Positions 25,223 to 33,046 of a DNA stretch of 62,820 nt are shown here, one piece after another. The stretch is taken from contig JANQJG010000169.1 of NCBI GenBank assembly GCA_028281785.1, positions 1 through 62,820 of the forward strand, read 5' to 3'. The DNA is from Rhodospirillales bacterium. Lineage in GTDB: Bacteria; Pseudomonadota; Alphaproteobacteria; Rhodospirillales; Shumkoniaceae. The stretch's first letter is position 1. Every line of letters begins with the position of its first letter. A program made the position numbers and the translations under genes. The notes under the pieces are model-generated. The model made no database searches. It was not told where the DNA came from and saw nothing but the letters and a program-made list of their open reading frames with translations.

Positions 25223-26227
25223 GCCGCCGGACACCATCCGCCACAATATGCCCAGGCTCTCGCGTGCCTGTCCGCGGTGGGTCTGGTAGCGCGCATGCGC
25301 CGTCGGCGGCGCTTCGGGTCCAAGCTGGATCGACCAGAGCGCGCTCACGCTGTTCGGCACGAACGAGTACCTGACATCGATAACGCGGTTGGGGTGTTCC
25401 GGGTCTTCCGCCACGAAGCCATTGCTGAACCAGCGGAAACGCTCGATATCCCGGGCCTGCTGGGAGGCCGGATCCAGCCAGGGCAGGTCGCGGTCGTAAT
25501 CGAGCTTCGGAATTGAAACGCCGGGAAACACCTGCGGCTGGACGCCTGCCCGCACCGCATCCACATAGTACCGATCCGGCGTCTCGTAGATCACCCTCCA
25601 CACCAGGATATTGGCGAAGCTCGGCTTCACCTCCAGGCGGATCGGCGTATGCCCGCGGGATGCCGCGATCTCTTCGCCCATGGCCAGCGCCGCGTGGTGC
25701 TGCAGCAAGCCGGCGGTCAGATAGAGGCCCGCCCAGGCAAGGGCGATGCGCGCCAGCACCGGTCTTCGCCGGAGCCCGGCAAGCACGACCAGGATCGCGA
25801 CGGGCACCGTAAACAGCGGATCGACGATGGAAATGATGCTCCACGCGAATCTCTCGTTGCTGAACGGCCAGAACAACACCGTACCGTAGGACGTGGATGC
25901 GTCGAGAAAGGCATGCGTGGCGAAGCCTAGCGTGCAGAAAAGGAAGGTCTGCAGATACGTCAGTTGCCAGCGTCGCCCCAGCAGCCAGTGGAGCGCCAGC
26001 GCGCAGATCGCGCCGCCGACGGGAATGAAGATCAGCGAATGCGTGAACTGGCGATGGTATTCGAGATACAGCAACGGGTCGGTTTCGGAGCGTATGAGAA
26101 CGTCCAAATCCGGCGCCATGCCGGCGAGGAACCCCAGGGCACCCGCAATGCCGACATGGGTCTTGTTCTTGCTCCGTGTTGCTTGCGGCAGCGCCGCACC
26201 CAGCGCGCCCTGTGTCAGCGGATCCAT
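25220..26227 (-). CDS. YdjM/DUF457-type metal-dependent membrane hydrolase
   Basis: A 335-residue inner-membrane protein. Seen: N-terminal MDPLTQGALGAALPQATR, a GxxPDLDVL motif, QFTHSLIF, and TLGFATHAFLDASTSYGT, which supply the conserved His and Asp residues of the family often annotated as LexA-binding, inner-membrane-associated putative hydrolase. There are about four to five membrane segments, then a C-terminal soluble region of about 150 residues. The biochemical activity of this family is not established. It is transcribed convergently to the secretion genes, with only 22 nt between stops. Confidence 0.85.
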   Translation of the reverse strand: MDPLTQGALGAALPQATRSKNKTHVGIAGALGFLAGMAPDLDVLIRSETDPLLYLEYHRQFTHSLIFIPVGGAICALALHWLLGRRWQLTYLQTFLFCTLGFATHAFLDASTSYGTVLFWPFSNERFAWSIISIVDPLFTVPVAILVVLAGLRRRPVLARIALAWAGLYLTAGLLQHHAALAMGEEIAASRGHTPIRLEVKPSFANILVWRVIYETPDRYYVDAVRAGVQPQVFPGVSIPKLDYDRDLPWLDPASQQARDIERFRWFSNGFVAEDPEHPNRVIDVRYSFVPNSVSALWSIQLGPEAPPTAHARYQTHRGQARESLGILWRMVSGG

Positions 26228-26479
26228 TTAGCCAGCGGTGTCCATTATTGTCTCGAAAGCGCGCAGCATGATTACCCGGCCAGCCGGCGTCGACGCAACC
26301 GCTCGTGGTTTGATCGTGACGCTTGGTACCCGAGCGTCACGTGAATCGAACCACAGAATCTATGAACCCCGTGGTGCGGCCGCCAAGCTGAAAACGGGCT
26401 CGCCACCCCACTGAGAAAGAGTCTACGATCCCTGTCATCGGGCCGCGTTCGTCGCCACGTATAGGAAAGGAACGGCGTG

Positions 26480-27137
26480 GCATTGAGCGGCGGGGAGACC
26501 TCTTGGCCAACATTCTGATCATTGGCGCCAGCAAGGGAATCGGCCTCGAAGCCGTGAAGCGCGGGCTCGCCTGCGGACACATCGTCCGCGCCTTCGCGCG
26601 CTCGGCCGAAAGGATCGCGATCGGCCATCGCAATCTCGAAAAGCGCAAGGGAGATGCCCGCAGCTCGACCGACGTGGCGTCGGCGCTCGACGGGATGGAT
26701 GCGGTCATTCAGGCGATCGGCGTCTCCGTGACTCCCGACATGCTCCTCAAGCGCACGACGCTGTTCTCCGCGTCGACCCGTGTTCTCCTTGACGCCATGG
26801 GCAAGACCGGCGTCAAGCGGCTGATTTGCGTCACAGGGTTCGGCGCCGCCGACAGCCGCTCGCGGATGGGTCACCTCCAACGAACCGCGTTCCGGCTGTT
26901 CCTCGGGCGCATCTACGACGACAAGGACGTTCAGGAGAGCCTGATCCGCAACAGTGATCTCGATTGGGTCATCGCCCGACCCGTCATCCTTCGCAACGGG
27001 CCGCGCACCGGTCGCTACCAGGTGCTGGTCGATCCCCGGCAATGGCGCGGCGGCGTGATCTCCCGGGCCAATGTCGCCGATTTCCTGATCAATCAGGTCG
27101 AGGACGACAGCTGTCTCCGGAAGACGCCGGTTCTGAC
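26480..27137. repeat. long direct repeat, copy A (SDR gene segment)
   Basis: This 658-bp segment recurs in the same orientation at 38460-39021, at roughly 95% identity by eye, apart from a 96-nt gap. It holds the whole SDR gene plus 23 bp upstream of the start. The two copies enclose the catabolic island. Confidence 0.9.
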
Positions 27138-27144
27138 CACCTAA
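26503..27144 (+). CDS. NAD(P)-binding Rossmann protein (atypical SDR/NmrA-like), full-length copy
   Basis: A 213-residue atypical SDR starting at TTG 26503, preceded by GGGGAGA. Seen: dinucleotide loop GASKGIGLEAVKRGL near residue 8, KGDARSSTDVASALDGMDAVIQAIG (shown in part: acidic residue and strand 4), ICVTGFGAADSRSRMG, and the substrate-side motif DLDWVIARPVILRNGP typical of NAD(P)H-binding proteins of the NmrA/HSCARG type. Substrate unknown. A second, internally deleted copy is at 38483. The 5' flank including the ribosome site is shared by both, but downstream flanks differ. Confidence 0.85.
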   Translation: MANILIIGASKGIGLEAVKRGLACGHIVRAFARSAERIAIGHRNLEKRKGDARSSTDVASALDGMDAVIQAIGVSVTPDMLLKRTTLFSASTRVLLDAMGKTGVKRLICVTGFGAADSRSRMGHLQRTAFRLFLGRIYDDKDVQESLIRNSDLDWVIARPVILRNGPRTGRYQVLVDPRQWRGGVISRANVADFLINQVEDDSCLRKTPVLTT

Positions 27145-27266
27145 GGTGTGATGCAATCGGGGATGGTCGCCTGCGTCGCCCGTATAGCCCTTTTCCTAGT
27201 CAACACGGATGCTCAGATTCCAAACTCTTTGGGAATAAAGAAGATCCAGCCCAAAGTCGTGACGAT

Positions 27267-27641
27267 TTAGCGGAGGACGTTGTATCCCCGCCCGCGCAGG
27301 CAGTTCTTAATGACCTCGACCTGACCTGCGGCACCGCTCGCACCGCCCGCAGCCGCACCTGCGGTGCCGCCCACCGCCGAGCCGTAGGCAGCTCCGAACC
27401 CGGCGTCACCGTAAAAGGAACCTGTGACAGCGCCCAATGCAGCACCGAGCAAGGCGGCAACGATGGCGCCCGCCACCGCCTCGCCCGCCGGATTGATCTG
27501 CTCGGCGTACTTCTGGCACTCGGCTAGGTCCCGCTCATAGCTGGCGGCGTCCACGCCCTTCATGTCGACAATAGGCCGATAGCTAGCGCAGGAGACGAGT
27601 GCTAAGCACACGAGACCGATCACAGCTCTTTTGGATTTCAT
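27267..27641 (-). CDS. glycine-zipper lipoprotein
   Basis: About 124 residues from ATG 27641 (MKSKRAV; an ATG five codons upstream is possible). Seen: a lipoprotein signal peptide with lipobox LVSC (Cys about residue 18), a short polar part with an Asp/Glu/Tyr-rich SYERDLAECQKYAEQ, then a glycine-zipper region (GAIVAALLGAALGAVTGSF and AYGSAVGGTAGAAAGGASGAAG) that forms tight membrane helices, and a final Cys near the C-terminus. Such proteins sit in the outer membrane or periplasm and are often stress-related. No operon partner. Confidence 0.8.
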   Translation of the reverse strand: MKSKRAVIGLVCLALVSCASYRPIVDMKGVDAASYERDLAECQKYAEQINPAGEAVAGAIVAALLGAALGAVTGSFYGDAGFGAAYGSAVGGTAGAAAGGASGAAGQVEVIKNCLRGRGYNVLR

Positions 27642-27784
27642 GGATTCACTCCCCATAGTCGTATTGTTTTTGAGGCCTCGACTATATTGTTGAGTGTATC
27701 AGAGCACCCCCAACCTGTAAGTTCTCCAAAGTGGGTAGCCATTCTCCCTTCTGCGCTTCAGACGGATCGAATGATTGGGATTCT

Positions 27785-28193
27785 CTAGACCACACCCAAA
27801 CGAACCAGCACCACCAGGCCGGCGAGCAGCTGGGCTCCGTTGATCCACATGGACAGCCGATGCAGGCGCGCGAAGCTCCTCTCCGCCTCCGGCTCACCCG
27901 CCAGCTTTCGATCCCGGTGATGATTGATTCGCGGCATCAGCACTTCGCGGACGAGGACGGCGCCCAGCGCGACGACGCCCATGATCGCGCCGTCGATCGG
28001 GCGCGGGCCCAGCAGCGAGACCATGGCGACCAGCCCAAGCCCCCCCGACCACAAGGTAGTACCAGGGGAAGATGCCGCGGATGAACCGCCCCGCCGTCTC
28101 CGCCTCTAGTTTGATGAATACGAGCGGCGCGACCACGCAGGAGAAAAACGCCATCGACCCGAACAGGGCCCACGGATACCAGGCCGACGACAT
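27785..28193 (-). pseudogene. DUF4149-like membrane protein broken by a frameshift in a G7 tract
   Basis: Two frames together give one DUF4149-type protein. The first (from ATG 28193) reads WYPWALFGSMAFFSCVVAPL ... RGIFPWYYLVVGG. The second continues LGLVAMVSLLGPRPIDGAIM ... LVREVLMPRINHHRD and ends at 27785. They join at a run of seven G on the coding strand (28040-28046); six would restore the frame. Seen: three to four membrane segments. The break may be real decay, a reversible slipped-strand switch, or a sequencing error. The 5' end abuts a fragment of the histidine-phosphatase gene, so the promoter region has been rearranged. Confidence 0.75.
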
Positions 28194-28209
28194 CGAGAAA
28201 GCTTGCCGT

Positions 28210-28258
28210 CGCGCGGCCGGCAAGCCAGTCTCTCAGCGCCCCAGTCTGCGGATCGCGA
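28210..28258. repeat. 49-bp fragment of the histidine-phosphatase gene
   Basis: This 49-bp stretch is identical to 39199-39247, an internal part of the phosphatase gene, and would encode the same DPQTGALRDWLAGRA on the reverse strand. Its last bases (GATCGCGA) merge with the start of repeat R2. It looks like a leftover of a second phosphatase copy. Confidence 0.88.
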
Positions 28259-28306
28259 TGAAATGGAATCGCTCGGCGAGACCATGTCATCGCGTGACTC
28301 CGATCC
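28251..28306. repeat. palindromic repeat family R2, copy 2
   Basis: The left arm CGCGATGAAATGG and right arm CCATGTCATCGCG pair at 12 of 13 positions. The layout matches the copy at 17941-17998 over about 55 bp. It starts exactly where the phosphatase fragment ends. The following 28311-28595 has no gene that I can support. Confidence 0.8.
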
Positions 28307-28595
28307 GGTTCATTGAAGGGGGGCGGATTGGGGTTTGAACTACTTCGGTGCCACCCCTCCCTCCTAACGGTTGGCTTGATGTTGATGCGGCAGTACTTTG
28401 CCGGCTGATTGCCAATGGTCATTGGCACGGGAACAGGTTGCGGAACCTGCGGAGGATTGAGTAGTTTTGAACACATTCTCTCCGCTCACTCCACATTTTG
28501 CAAAACCGTCAAACAGCTGCTCCGCATGCCCTTCCCTTTACTCGGTCGGTGTCTAAGTCTGTTTCGAAAATGCATGCAAAACTTAGGTGACGCCT

Positions 28596-29090
28596 ATGTC
28601 AAACCAGCCCGCGACCATGTTCCCGCGTATCAAGCTCGCGCTTTTTCAAAAACTCATCAATCTCACGATGACCCGTTTGTTCAAGGACTACGGTTATGAC
28701 ATCACGCGGGAACAGGAGGTGATACTGCGCGAGCTTCGGCAACGTGACGGCGTAAACCAAGTCGACCTCGCATCCCGCGTGGGACAGGATCGGAACAATC
28801 TATCGAGAACGCTGACCATTCTCGAATCAAAGGAACTTATCGTTCGTGACGTGTGCAGCAACGACAAACGAAACAGCCTTGTTTATATCACGGACGCGGG
28901 CCGCGCCCTTCACCAGGGTGCATATCGGGCGATCAACGAGTATCGCCAAATACTCTTCCGGGGTTGCACCCAGGAGGAAGTCGATGAATTCGCGAACATG
29001 GTCCACCGTCTCTCGGACAACCTGGCGTCCTTTCTCGATCAGAACGGTGCCAGCAAGCCCCCCTCCTCCTCCGACAGCCGGGAAAACTGA
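28596..29090 (+). CDS. MarR-family transcriptional regulator
   Basis: About 164 residues from ATG 28596, with TTAGGTGA upstream; a GTG at 28587 is possible. Seen: winged helix-turn-helix with GYDITREQEVILRELRQRDG, VNQVDLASRVGQDRNNLSRT as recognition helix, and wing LIVRDVCSNDKRNSLVYIT with the family's Asp-x-Arg wing signature. Flanking helices form the dimer and ligand-binding part. It is the first gene of the catabolic island. Inference: it binds the ATGT-N4-ACAT palindromes found in front of several genes downstream and is released by a substrate or intermediate. Confidence 0.92.
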   Translation: MSNQPATMFPRIKLALFQKLINLTMTRLFKDYGYDITREQEVILRELRQRDGVNQVDLASRVGQDRNNLSRTLTILESKELIVRDVCSNDKRNSLVYITDAGRALHQGAYRAINEYRQILFRGCTQEEVDEFANMVHRLSDNLASFLDQNGASKPPSSSDSREN

Positions 29091-29123
29091 GATCCCTCAC
29101 TGAAAACAGTCTCTACGGTTTCC

Positions 29124-29177
29124 TTGACATGAAACGTTGCCGCAATAATGTTTCACCCATATAAATGTTATTACATT
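29124..29177 (+). promoter_or_regulatory. promoter with ATGT-N4-ACAT operator, in front of a gene remnant
   Basis: TTGACA (29124-29129), 16 nt, TAATGT (29146-29151), followed by AATGT-TATT-ACATT at 29164-29177. The layout (operator just downstream of -10) is the same as in front of the receptor gene at 33047. The gene it once drove appears to be the decayed dehydrogenase at 29359-29514. Confidence 0.6.
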
Positions 29178-29358
29178 AAACTCTCGTCGTTGGGAGAACG
29201 CGCTGCTTTTCATGCGTTGCCCAATCCCACATCGACAGGTTTCCGGGTTTTGCTGGAGAGAAGCATGAACATGAAGAGCCCCCCAAGGAAACAGGGGCGT
29301 GCCCGGCGATGGCCGTCGCGGCCACATCCAGAATAGCCCCATAAGGTCGAGAACCGCT

Positions 29359-29514
29359 CTCGTGACCAATCTTTTTGACCAGTATCTAAAGCTTGCGCGC
29401 AGGATTAGCACCCACACCATCAGCCATGGATTCCCGCCGTGGGACAGCGTGCGCGCCTTCAAGCTGATCGACAGGCGAAGCGAGGATCTCGCTCACACTG
29501 TTCTCGATCCTTGA
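29359..29514 (+). pseudogene. C-terminal remnant of a zinc-type alcohol dehydrogenase (MDR family)
   Basis: About 50 codons ending at 29514 read like the C-terminus of a medium-chain dehydrogenase: NLFDQYLKLARRISTHTISH, then GFPPWDSVRAFKLIDRRSED and a final HTVLDP. In the family this is the helix with I-x-H-x-F-P followed by the A-F-x-L-x-D-x-R motif. No N-terminal catalytic or Rossmann domain is present, and no start fits. It lies between a MarR-type promoter and the PfkB gene. The identification rests on pattern recognition of a short stretch only. Confidence 0.4.
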
Positions 29515-29529
29515 ACACCGGGGCAGATC

Positions 29530-29574
29530 TTGATTTTGCTAGCGTCGCCCAATAAGATGTAGCTACGTTTTATT
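29530..29574 (+). promoter_or_regulatory. promoter and operator of the PfkB/dehydrogenase transcript
   Basis: TTGATT (29530-29535), 17 nt, TAAGAT (29553-29558). The palindrome AATAA-G-ATGTAGCTACGT-T-TTATT (29551-29574) overlaps the -10. Placement predicts repression. The start codon at 29614 is 40 nt further on. Confidence 0.65.
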
Positions 29575-29613
29575 CTGCGCCTTACCATCATAAATTTGAA
29601 CTTTCGGAACACC

Positions 29614-30564
29614 ATGCCAAGCCTCATCACTTTCGGAGAAACGAGCGCGGTCTTCGTCGCACGCGAGATCGGCCGCATGCGGTACTGCCGCGATTTCACA
29701 ATCCGCCCGGGCGGCGCCGAGGCCACCGTCGCCGTCGGAGTCCGGCGTCTGGGCTTCGACACGGCTTGGATCAGCGCTCTTGGTGAGGACGAGATGGGGC
29801 ATTACATCCGTGGCTTGGTGGCTGGAGAAGGGGTCGACGTCTCCCGGGTTACGATGACGCGCCATAAGCCGACGGCAGTCTTTTTGCGTGAGCGCCTGCC
29901 ATGCGGCGATGCCCGACATTTCTACTATCGCAAGGACTCTGCGTTTGCCAACTATACGCCGGCCATGCTGGACGACACCTTCATCGCGTCCGCGAAGATC
30001 CTTCACATCACCGGTATCACGCCCGCCCTTTCACCCAGTTGCGACGCGGCCGCGTGGCGCGCGATCGAGATCGCCAGGGCGCACGACGTCAAGGTCAGCT
30101 TCGACCCCAACATGCGGTTCACCCTTTGGAGTCGGGACAAGGCGCGCGAGACCCTGGAACGGTATCTGGCTGTGGCGGACATCGTGTTCCCCGGCATCGA
30201 GGACATGCGGATGCTTTATGGACCGCTCGGCGTGGAGGAGGCGCTCTCTCGCCTCGGGAAGCTGGGCTGCGGCAACATCGCGATGAAGACGGGAGACGGC
30301 GACGTGGTGGTTTCCATCGAAGGTCGCGTCGTTTCTCTACCGGTTGAGAAAATCGCCTTTCCGATCGACCTGATGGGGGCTGGCGATGCCTTCGCCGCCG
30401 GATCCCTCGCTGGCCTTCTCAAGGGACGGGATCTGGTGACATCGGTCGAGCTGGGCATCGTCGTGGCGGGTCTCGCAATCCAGATGCCCGGCAATATCGA
30501 GGCCATGCCGACATGGGAAGAAATCGAGCGGAAAATGCATGGCAGCGAGACCTGGAAACGATAG
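29614..30564 (+). CDS. PfkB-family carbohydrate kinase, 2-keto-3-deoxygluconate-kinase-like
   Basis: About 316 residues from ATG 29614 (MPSLITFGETS). A ribokinase/PfkB sugar kinase. Seen: N-terminal substrate loop GGAEATVAVGVRRLGFDTAW, the first PfkB signature, VSFDPNMRFTLW, the second, and the anion-hole and catalytic-base motif DLMGAGDAFAAG near residue 255. Wording is close to 2-dehydro-3-deoxygluconokinase (KdgK). It would phosphorylate a sugar or keto-deoxy sugar acid with ATP. The hydroxyacid dehydrogenase follows 89 nt later, and a DHDPS-family lyase faces it across the island, which fits a keto-deoxy-acid route. The promoter carries the shared operator. Confidence 0.9.
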   Translation: MPSLITFGETSAVFVAREIGRMRYCRDFTIRPGGAEATVAVGVRRLGFDTAWISALGEDEMGHYIRGLVAGEGVDVSRVTMTRHKPTAVFLRERLPCGDARHFYYRKDSAFANYTPAMLDDTFIASAKILHITGITPALSPSCDAAAWRAIEIARAHDVKVSFDPNMRFTLWSRDKARETLERYLAVADIVFPGIEDMRMLYGPLGVEEALSRLGKLGCGNIAMKTGDGDVVVSIEGRVVSLPVEKIAFPIDLMGAGDAFAAGSLAGLLKGRDLVTSVELGIVVAGLAIQMPGNIEAMPTWEEIERKMHGSETWKR

Positions 30565-30653
30565 CGCCGAACGCCCCCTTGCCCCGTGAAGGAATTGGAC
30601 CGCCCCGTTTGCGCCGGGCTCTAACAGGCCTCTGAAACAGGAAAGGGAGACCT

Positions 30654-31595
30654 ATGTACCAGGTTCTTGTCCTTGGTAACGTCCGCCCCGAGGGACTCGA
30701 CATCCTACGCGCCTTCGCCGACCTTACGATCTTGCCGGAACCGGCGCAGAAGCCCGACATCCTCGCCTGCATTGGCAATATGGACGCCATCTTCCACAAG
30801 ATCGGCAAGGTCGACCGCGACATCATGGCACGCCAGAAAAAACTGCGGATCATCGCCCGTCATGGCGTCGGCCTCGACGACCTCGATCTGGAAGCGGTCC
30901 GCGAGCAGGGCATCCCCGTGTCCATCACCGCCGACGCCAACTCCAACGCCGTCGCCGAGGCGACCGTGGGCTTGCTTTTCAGCGCGTTGCGCCATCTCTC
31001 GCGCGCCGAGGCAATGATCAAACGCGATCGCCGTTGGAACCGCGAAAGCCTCGCCGGGCGCGAACTCAAAGGGTTGACCGTGGGCATTATCGGCTTTGGC
31101 CGCATCGGCGAGTTGGTGGCCACACTCCTGTCTGGATTCGGCTGCCGAATCGTCGTCCACGATGCGGACCCAGCCGTAACCTCGCGTTGCGGCTACCCAA
31201 TTCTGTCCTTCGAGGAGCTGATGCGAACCTCGGACGTCATCTCCATCCACTGTCCGCTCGTCGCCGCGACCCGGCATCTCATCGGCGAAGACGCGCTTAA
31301 GCTCGTGAAGAACGACTGCATCATCGTCAACACCTCGCGTGGCGGGCTGATCGACAAAAAGGCACTCGCCGCCGCCGCCGAGGAAGGCCGCATCGGCGGT
31401 GCCGCTTTGGACGTCTTCGACAAGGAACCCCCGGACTTCGACGACGCCATCTTCTCCTGCGACAACATCGTCACCACTCCCCATGTCGCGGCCATGACCG
31501 TAAACGCCCAGACCGCCATGGCCGTCGGCGCGGCCAATGAGATCCGTCGCGTTCTCGTGGAGGGCCTGCCGCCGACCAACAATGTGTTGAGCTGA
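30654..31595 (+). CDS. D-isomer-specific 2-hydroxyacid dehydrogenase
   Basis: A 313-residue NAD-dependent dehydrogenase of the phosphoglycerate/D-lactate type; the ATG at 30654 is preceded by GGGAGA. Seen: catalytic-domain motif RIIARHGVGLDDLDL, Rossmann loop GIIGFGRIG near residue 149, catalytic Arg in NTSRGGLID, Glu in FDKEPP and the His of TPHVAAMT. It oxidises a D-2-hydroxyacid or reduces the 2-keto acid. It is co-transcribed with the kinase. Together with the LarA-like racemase of the same island it could interconvert and oxidise both isomers of the imported hydroxyacid (inference). Confidence 0.93.
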   Translation: MYQVLVLGNVRPEGLDILRAFADLTILPEPAQKPDILACIGNMDAIFHKIGKVDRDIMARQKKLRIIARHGVGLDDLDLEAVREQGIPVSITADANSNAVAEATVGLLFSALRHLSRAEAMIKRDRRWNRESLAGRELKGLTVGIIGFGRIGELVATLLSGFGCRIVVHDADPAVTSRCGYPILSFEELMRTSDVISIHCPLVAATRHLIGEDALKLVKNDCIIVNTSRGGLIDKKALAAAAEEGRIGGAALDVFDKEPPDFDDAIFSCDNIVTTPHVAAMTVNAQTAMAVGAANEIRRVLVEGLPPTNNVLS

Positions 31596-31597
31596 TG

Positions 31598-31632
31598 AAG
31601 AGAGGGGCAATCAGTCGCGAGTCCTCTCTTCC
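31598..31632. terminator. hairpin between convergent genes
   Basis: GAAGAGAGG (31598-31606) pairs perfectly with CCTCTCTTC (31624-31632), just after the dehydrogenase stop. No T-tract follows, so a role in termination is tentative. Confidence 0.45.
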
Positions 31633-31778
31633 ACGTCACGGTCTTCAGCCCCAATGCCGGTCACTCGGAGCATTTCCCGCCGGGGACGAAACAACACGTT
31701 GCGCGGCTCCCCCCGAATGCTCTCGACATCCCCCGTCCCACACCGTCCATATGGGGCCGTGTATCGTAGAGCGGCGCC

Positions 31779-32675
31779 CTACTTCAGGTGCGGATAGCGG
31801 TCGAGCGCCGCGCGGACTCTGGCTTCGCCTTCGGCGTCGAGTGGCTTCAAAGGCCGGCGCGGCACGCCGATATCGATATCCCAGCGGTATTTGATGGCGG
31901 TATGATAGAAGGCGATGGGGATGCCAGTTCCGGTGAGATGACGCAGTTCGTTGGCCTCGTGTTGAAGGGCGACGGCCTTGGCGTTGTCGCCGGCGGCCGC
32001 AGCGTCGAAGATCGAGTTCACCAATCCGGGGAACAGGTTGGACATGCCCGACACGCAGCCCTGCCCGCCCGCCGAAAGGCAAGGATAGAGCATGGTCTGC
32101 GATCCCACCAGGAATACAAACTCGGGATCCTCCACGGCGGCGATGCAATTGTAGAAAAGCTGAATGCTCGTGCTCGAATCCTTCAGACCCTTTAGGCCAT
32201 AGCGCGAAAGCTCACCAATCTGCTCGCCCGTTACGCAGTAATTTGTGTACTTCGGGTTGTTGTATAGATAGACGGGCACCTCGTGCCCGACCGCATCGAT
32301 CAGCGCCTTGAAATGATCGGTGATGAGCTCGGGACCATGCAAATAATAATATGGCGTGAGACTAGCGACACCGTGGGCGCCAATGCTCGCCGCATGCTTG
32401 GCGCGCTCGATCGTGATATCGGTGGAAGGGTGGCCGACATGTATGATCAGCGTGGTGTCCCTCCCTTGGCAAACCTCCGTGACGGTTTCGGCCACCAGCC
32501 TGCACTGATCCTCGCGCATGGCCGGCTGCGATCCGTAGGAACCGCAGACATAGAACCCCTGAACCTTGGGCAGGAGCCACTGGACGAACGTTTTTAGTTT
32601 CGGGACGTCGACTTCCCCCTTTTCGTCAAAGGGAGTGATCAAAGCCGGCATGGCGCCGAAGAACTTCTTGACCAT
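31779..32675 (-). CDS. dihydrodipicolinate synthase family (DHDPS/NAL) aldolase or dehydratase
   Basis: A 298-residue class I lyase of the DapA/N-acetylneuraminate-lyase superfamily. Seen: N-terminal PALITPFDEKGEVD, the GSYGSQPA region where the GGTGE/GSTGE loop lies (altered here, so not a standard DapA), the Tyr motif VYLYNNPKYTNY, and the Schiff-base Lys in GLKGLKDSS. The altered substrate loop and catabolic context argue against lysine biosynthesis and for a keto-deoxy sugar acid aldolase or dehydratase. It is transcribed away from the receptor gene; both promoters carry the shared palindrome. Confidence 0.9.
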   Translation of the reverse strand: MVKKFFGAMPALITPFDEKGEVDVPKLKTFVQWLLPKVQGFYVCGSYGSQPAMREDQCRLVAETVTEVCQGRDTTLIIHVGHPSTDITIERAKHAASIGAHGVASLTPYYYLHGPELITDHFKALIDAVGHEVPVYLYNNPKYTNYCVTGEQIGELSRYGLKGLKDSSTSIQLFYNCIAAVEDPEFVFLVGSQTMLYPCLSAGGQGCVSGMSNLFPGLVNSIFDAAAAGDNAKAVALQHEANELRHLTGTGIPIAFYHTAIKYRWDIDIGVPRRPLKPLDAEGEARVRAALDRYPHLK

Positions 32676-32739
32676 GGAGAGCTCCTTATATCTTGGGGAA
32701 TTTGCGGTCCGCAGGCCAGCGAAGCAATTGCTTCATATG

Positions 32740-32773
32740 AAAATATGTTGCTACATTTATTTGTGTCTGTCAA
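32740..32773 (-). promoter_or_regulatory. promoter/operator of the DHDPS-family gene
   Basis: On the reverse strand TTGACA is at 32773-32768. The palindrome ATGT-TGCT-ACAT (32745-32756), with AAAAT and TTATT flanks, covers the position where the -10 box would lie. The translation start is 65 nt further on. The -10 hexamer itself is poor. Confidence 0.6.
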
Positions 32774-32943
32774 GCACGTGCTTGGATCGGCTGACGACAG
32801 CCCCTGCGGTGATTACGGCTTGGTTCTCATGGTCACGTGATCACTCGGGCCTTCTACCAGCCTGACTACGAATATCCAGCTTCGGTCAGGGCGCGCGATG
32901 GACCACAACCCAAGCTCCGGCGCCACTCGCGCCCCAAGCCAGC

Positions 32944-32990
32944 TTGACACTCGAAGTTAATCTGTGATATGAAATTTAATGTAATTACAT
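32944..32990 (+). promoter_or_regulatory. promoter/operator of the receptor gene
   Basis: TTGACA (32944-32949), 18 nt, TATGAA (32968-32973), then the perfect 12-bp palindrome ATGTAATTACAT (32979-32990) at the expected transcription start. This is the clearest site of the proposed regulon. Confidence 0.7.
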
Positions 32991-33046
32991 CTTAATGGAA
33001 CGATATACGTTCCATGCAACGTAACGCAACGTGTTGGGAGAGCAGG

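Noticed and set aside
27937..28476. Reverse frame of 179 codons spanning the DUF4149 gene and its 5' flank
   Set aside because: It joins a phosphatase fragment and a shifted frame of the DUF4149 gene by chance; not a single protein.
31779..32675. Annotation as lysine-biosynthetic dapA
   Set aside because: The substrate loop differs from the GGTGE-type motif and the gene lies in a regulated catabolic island.
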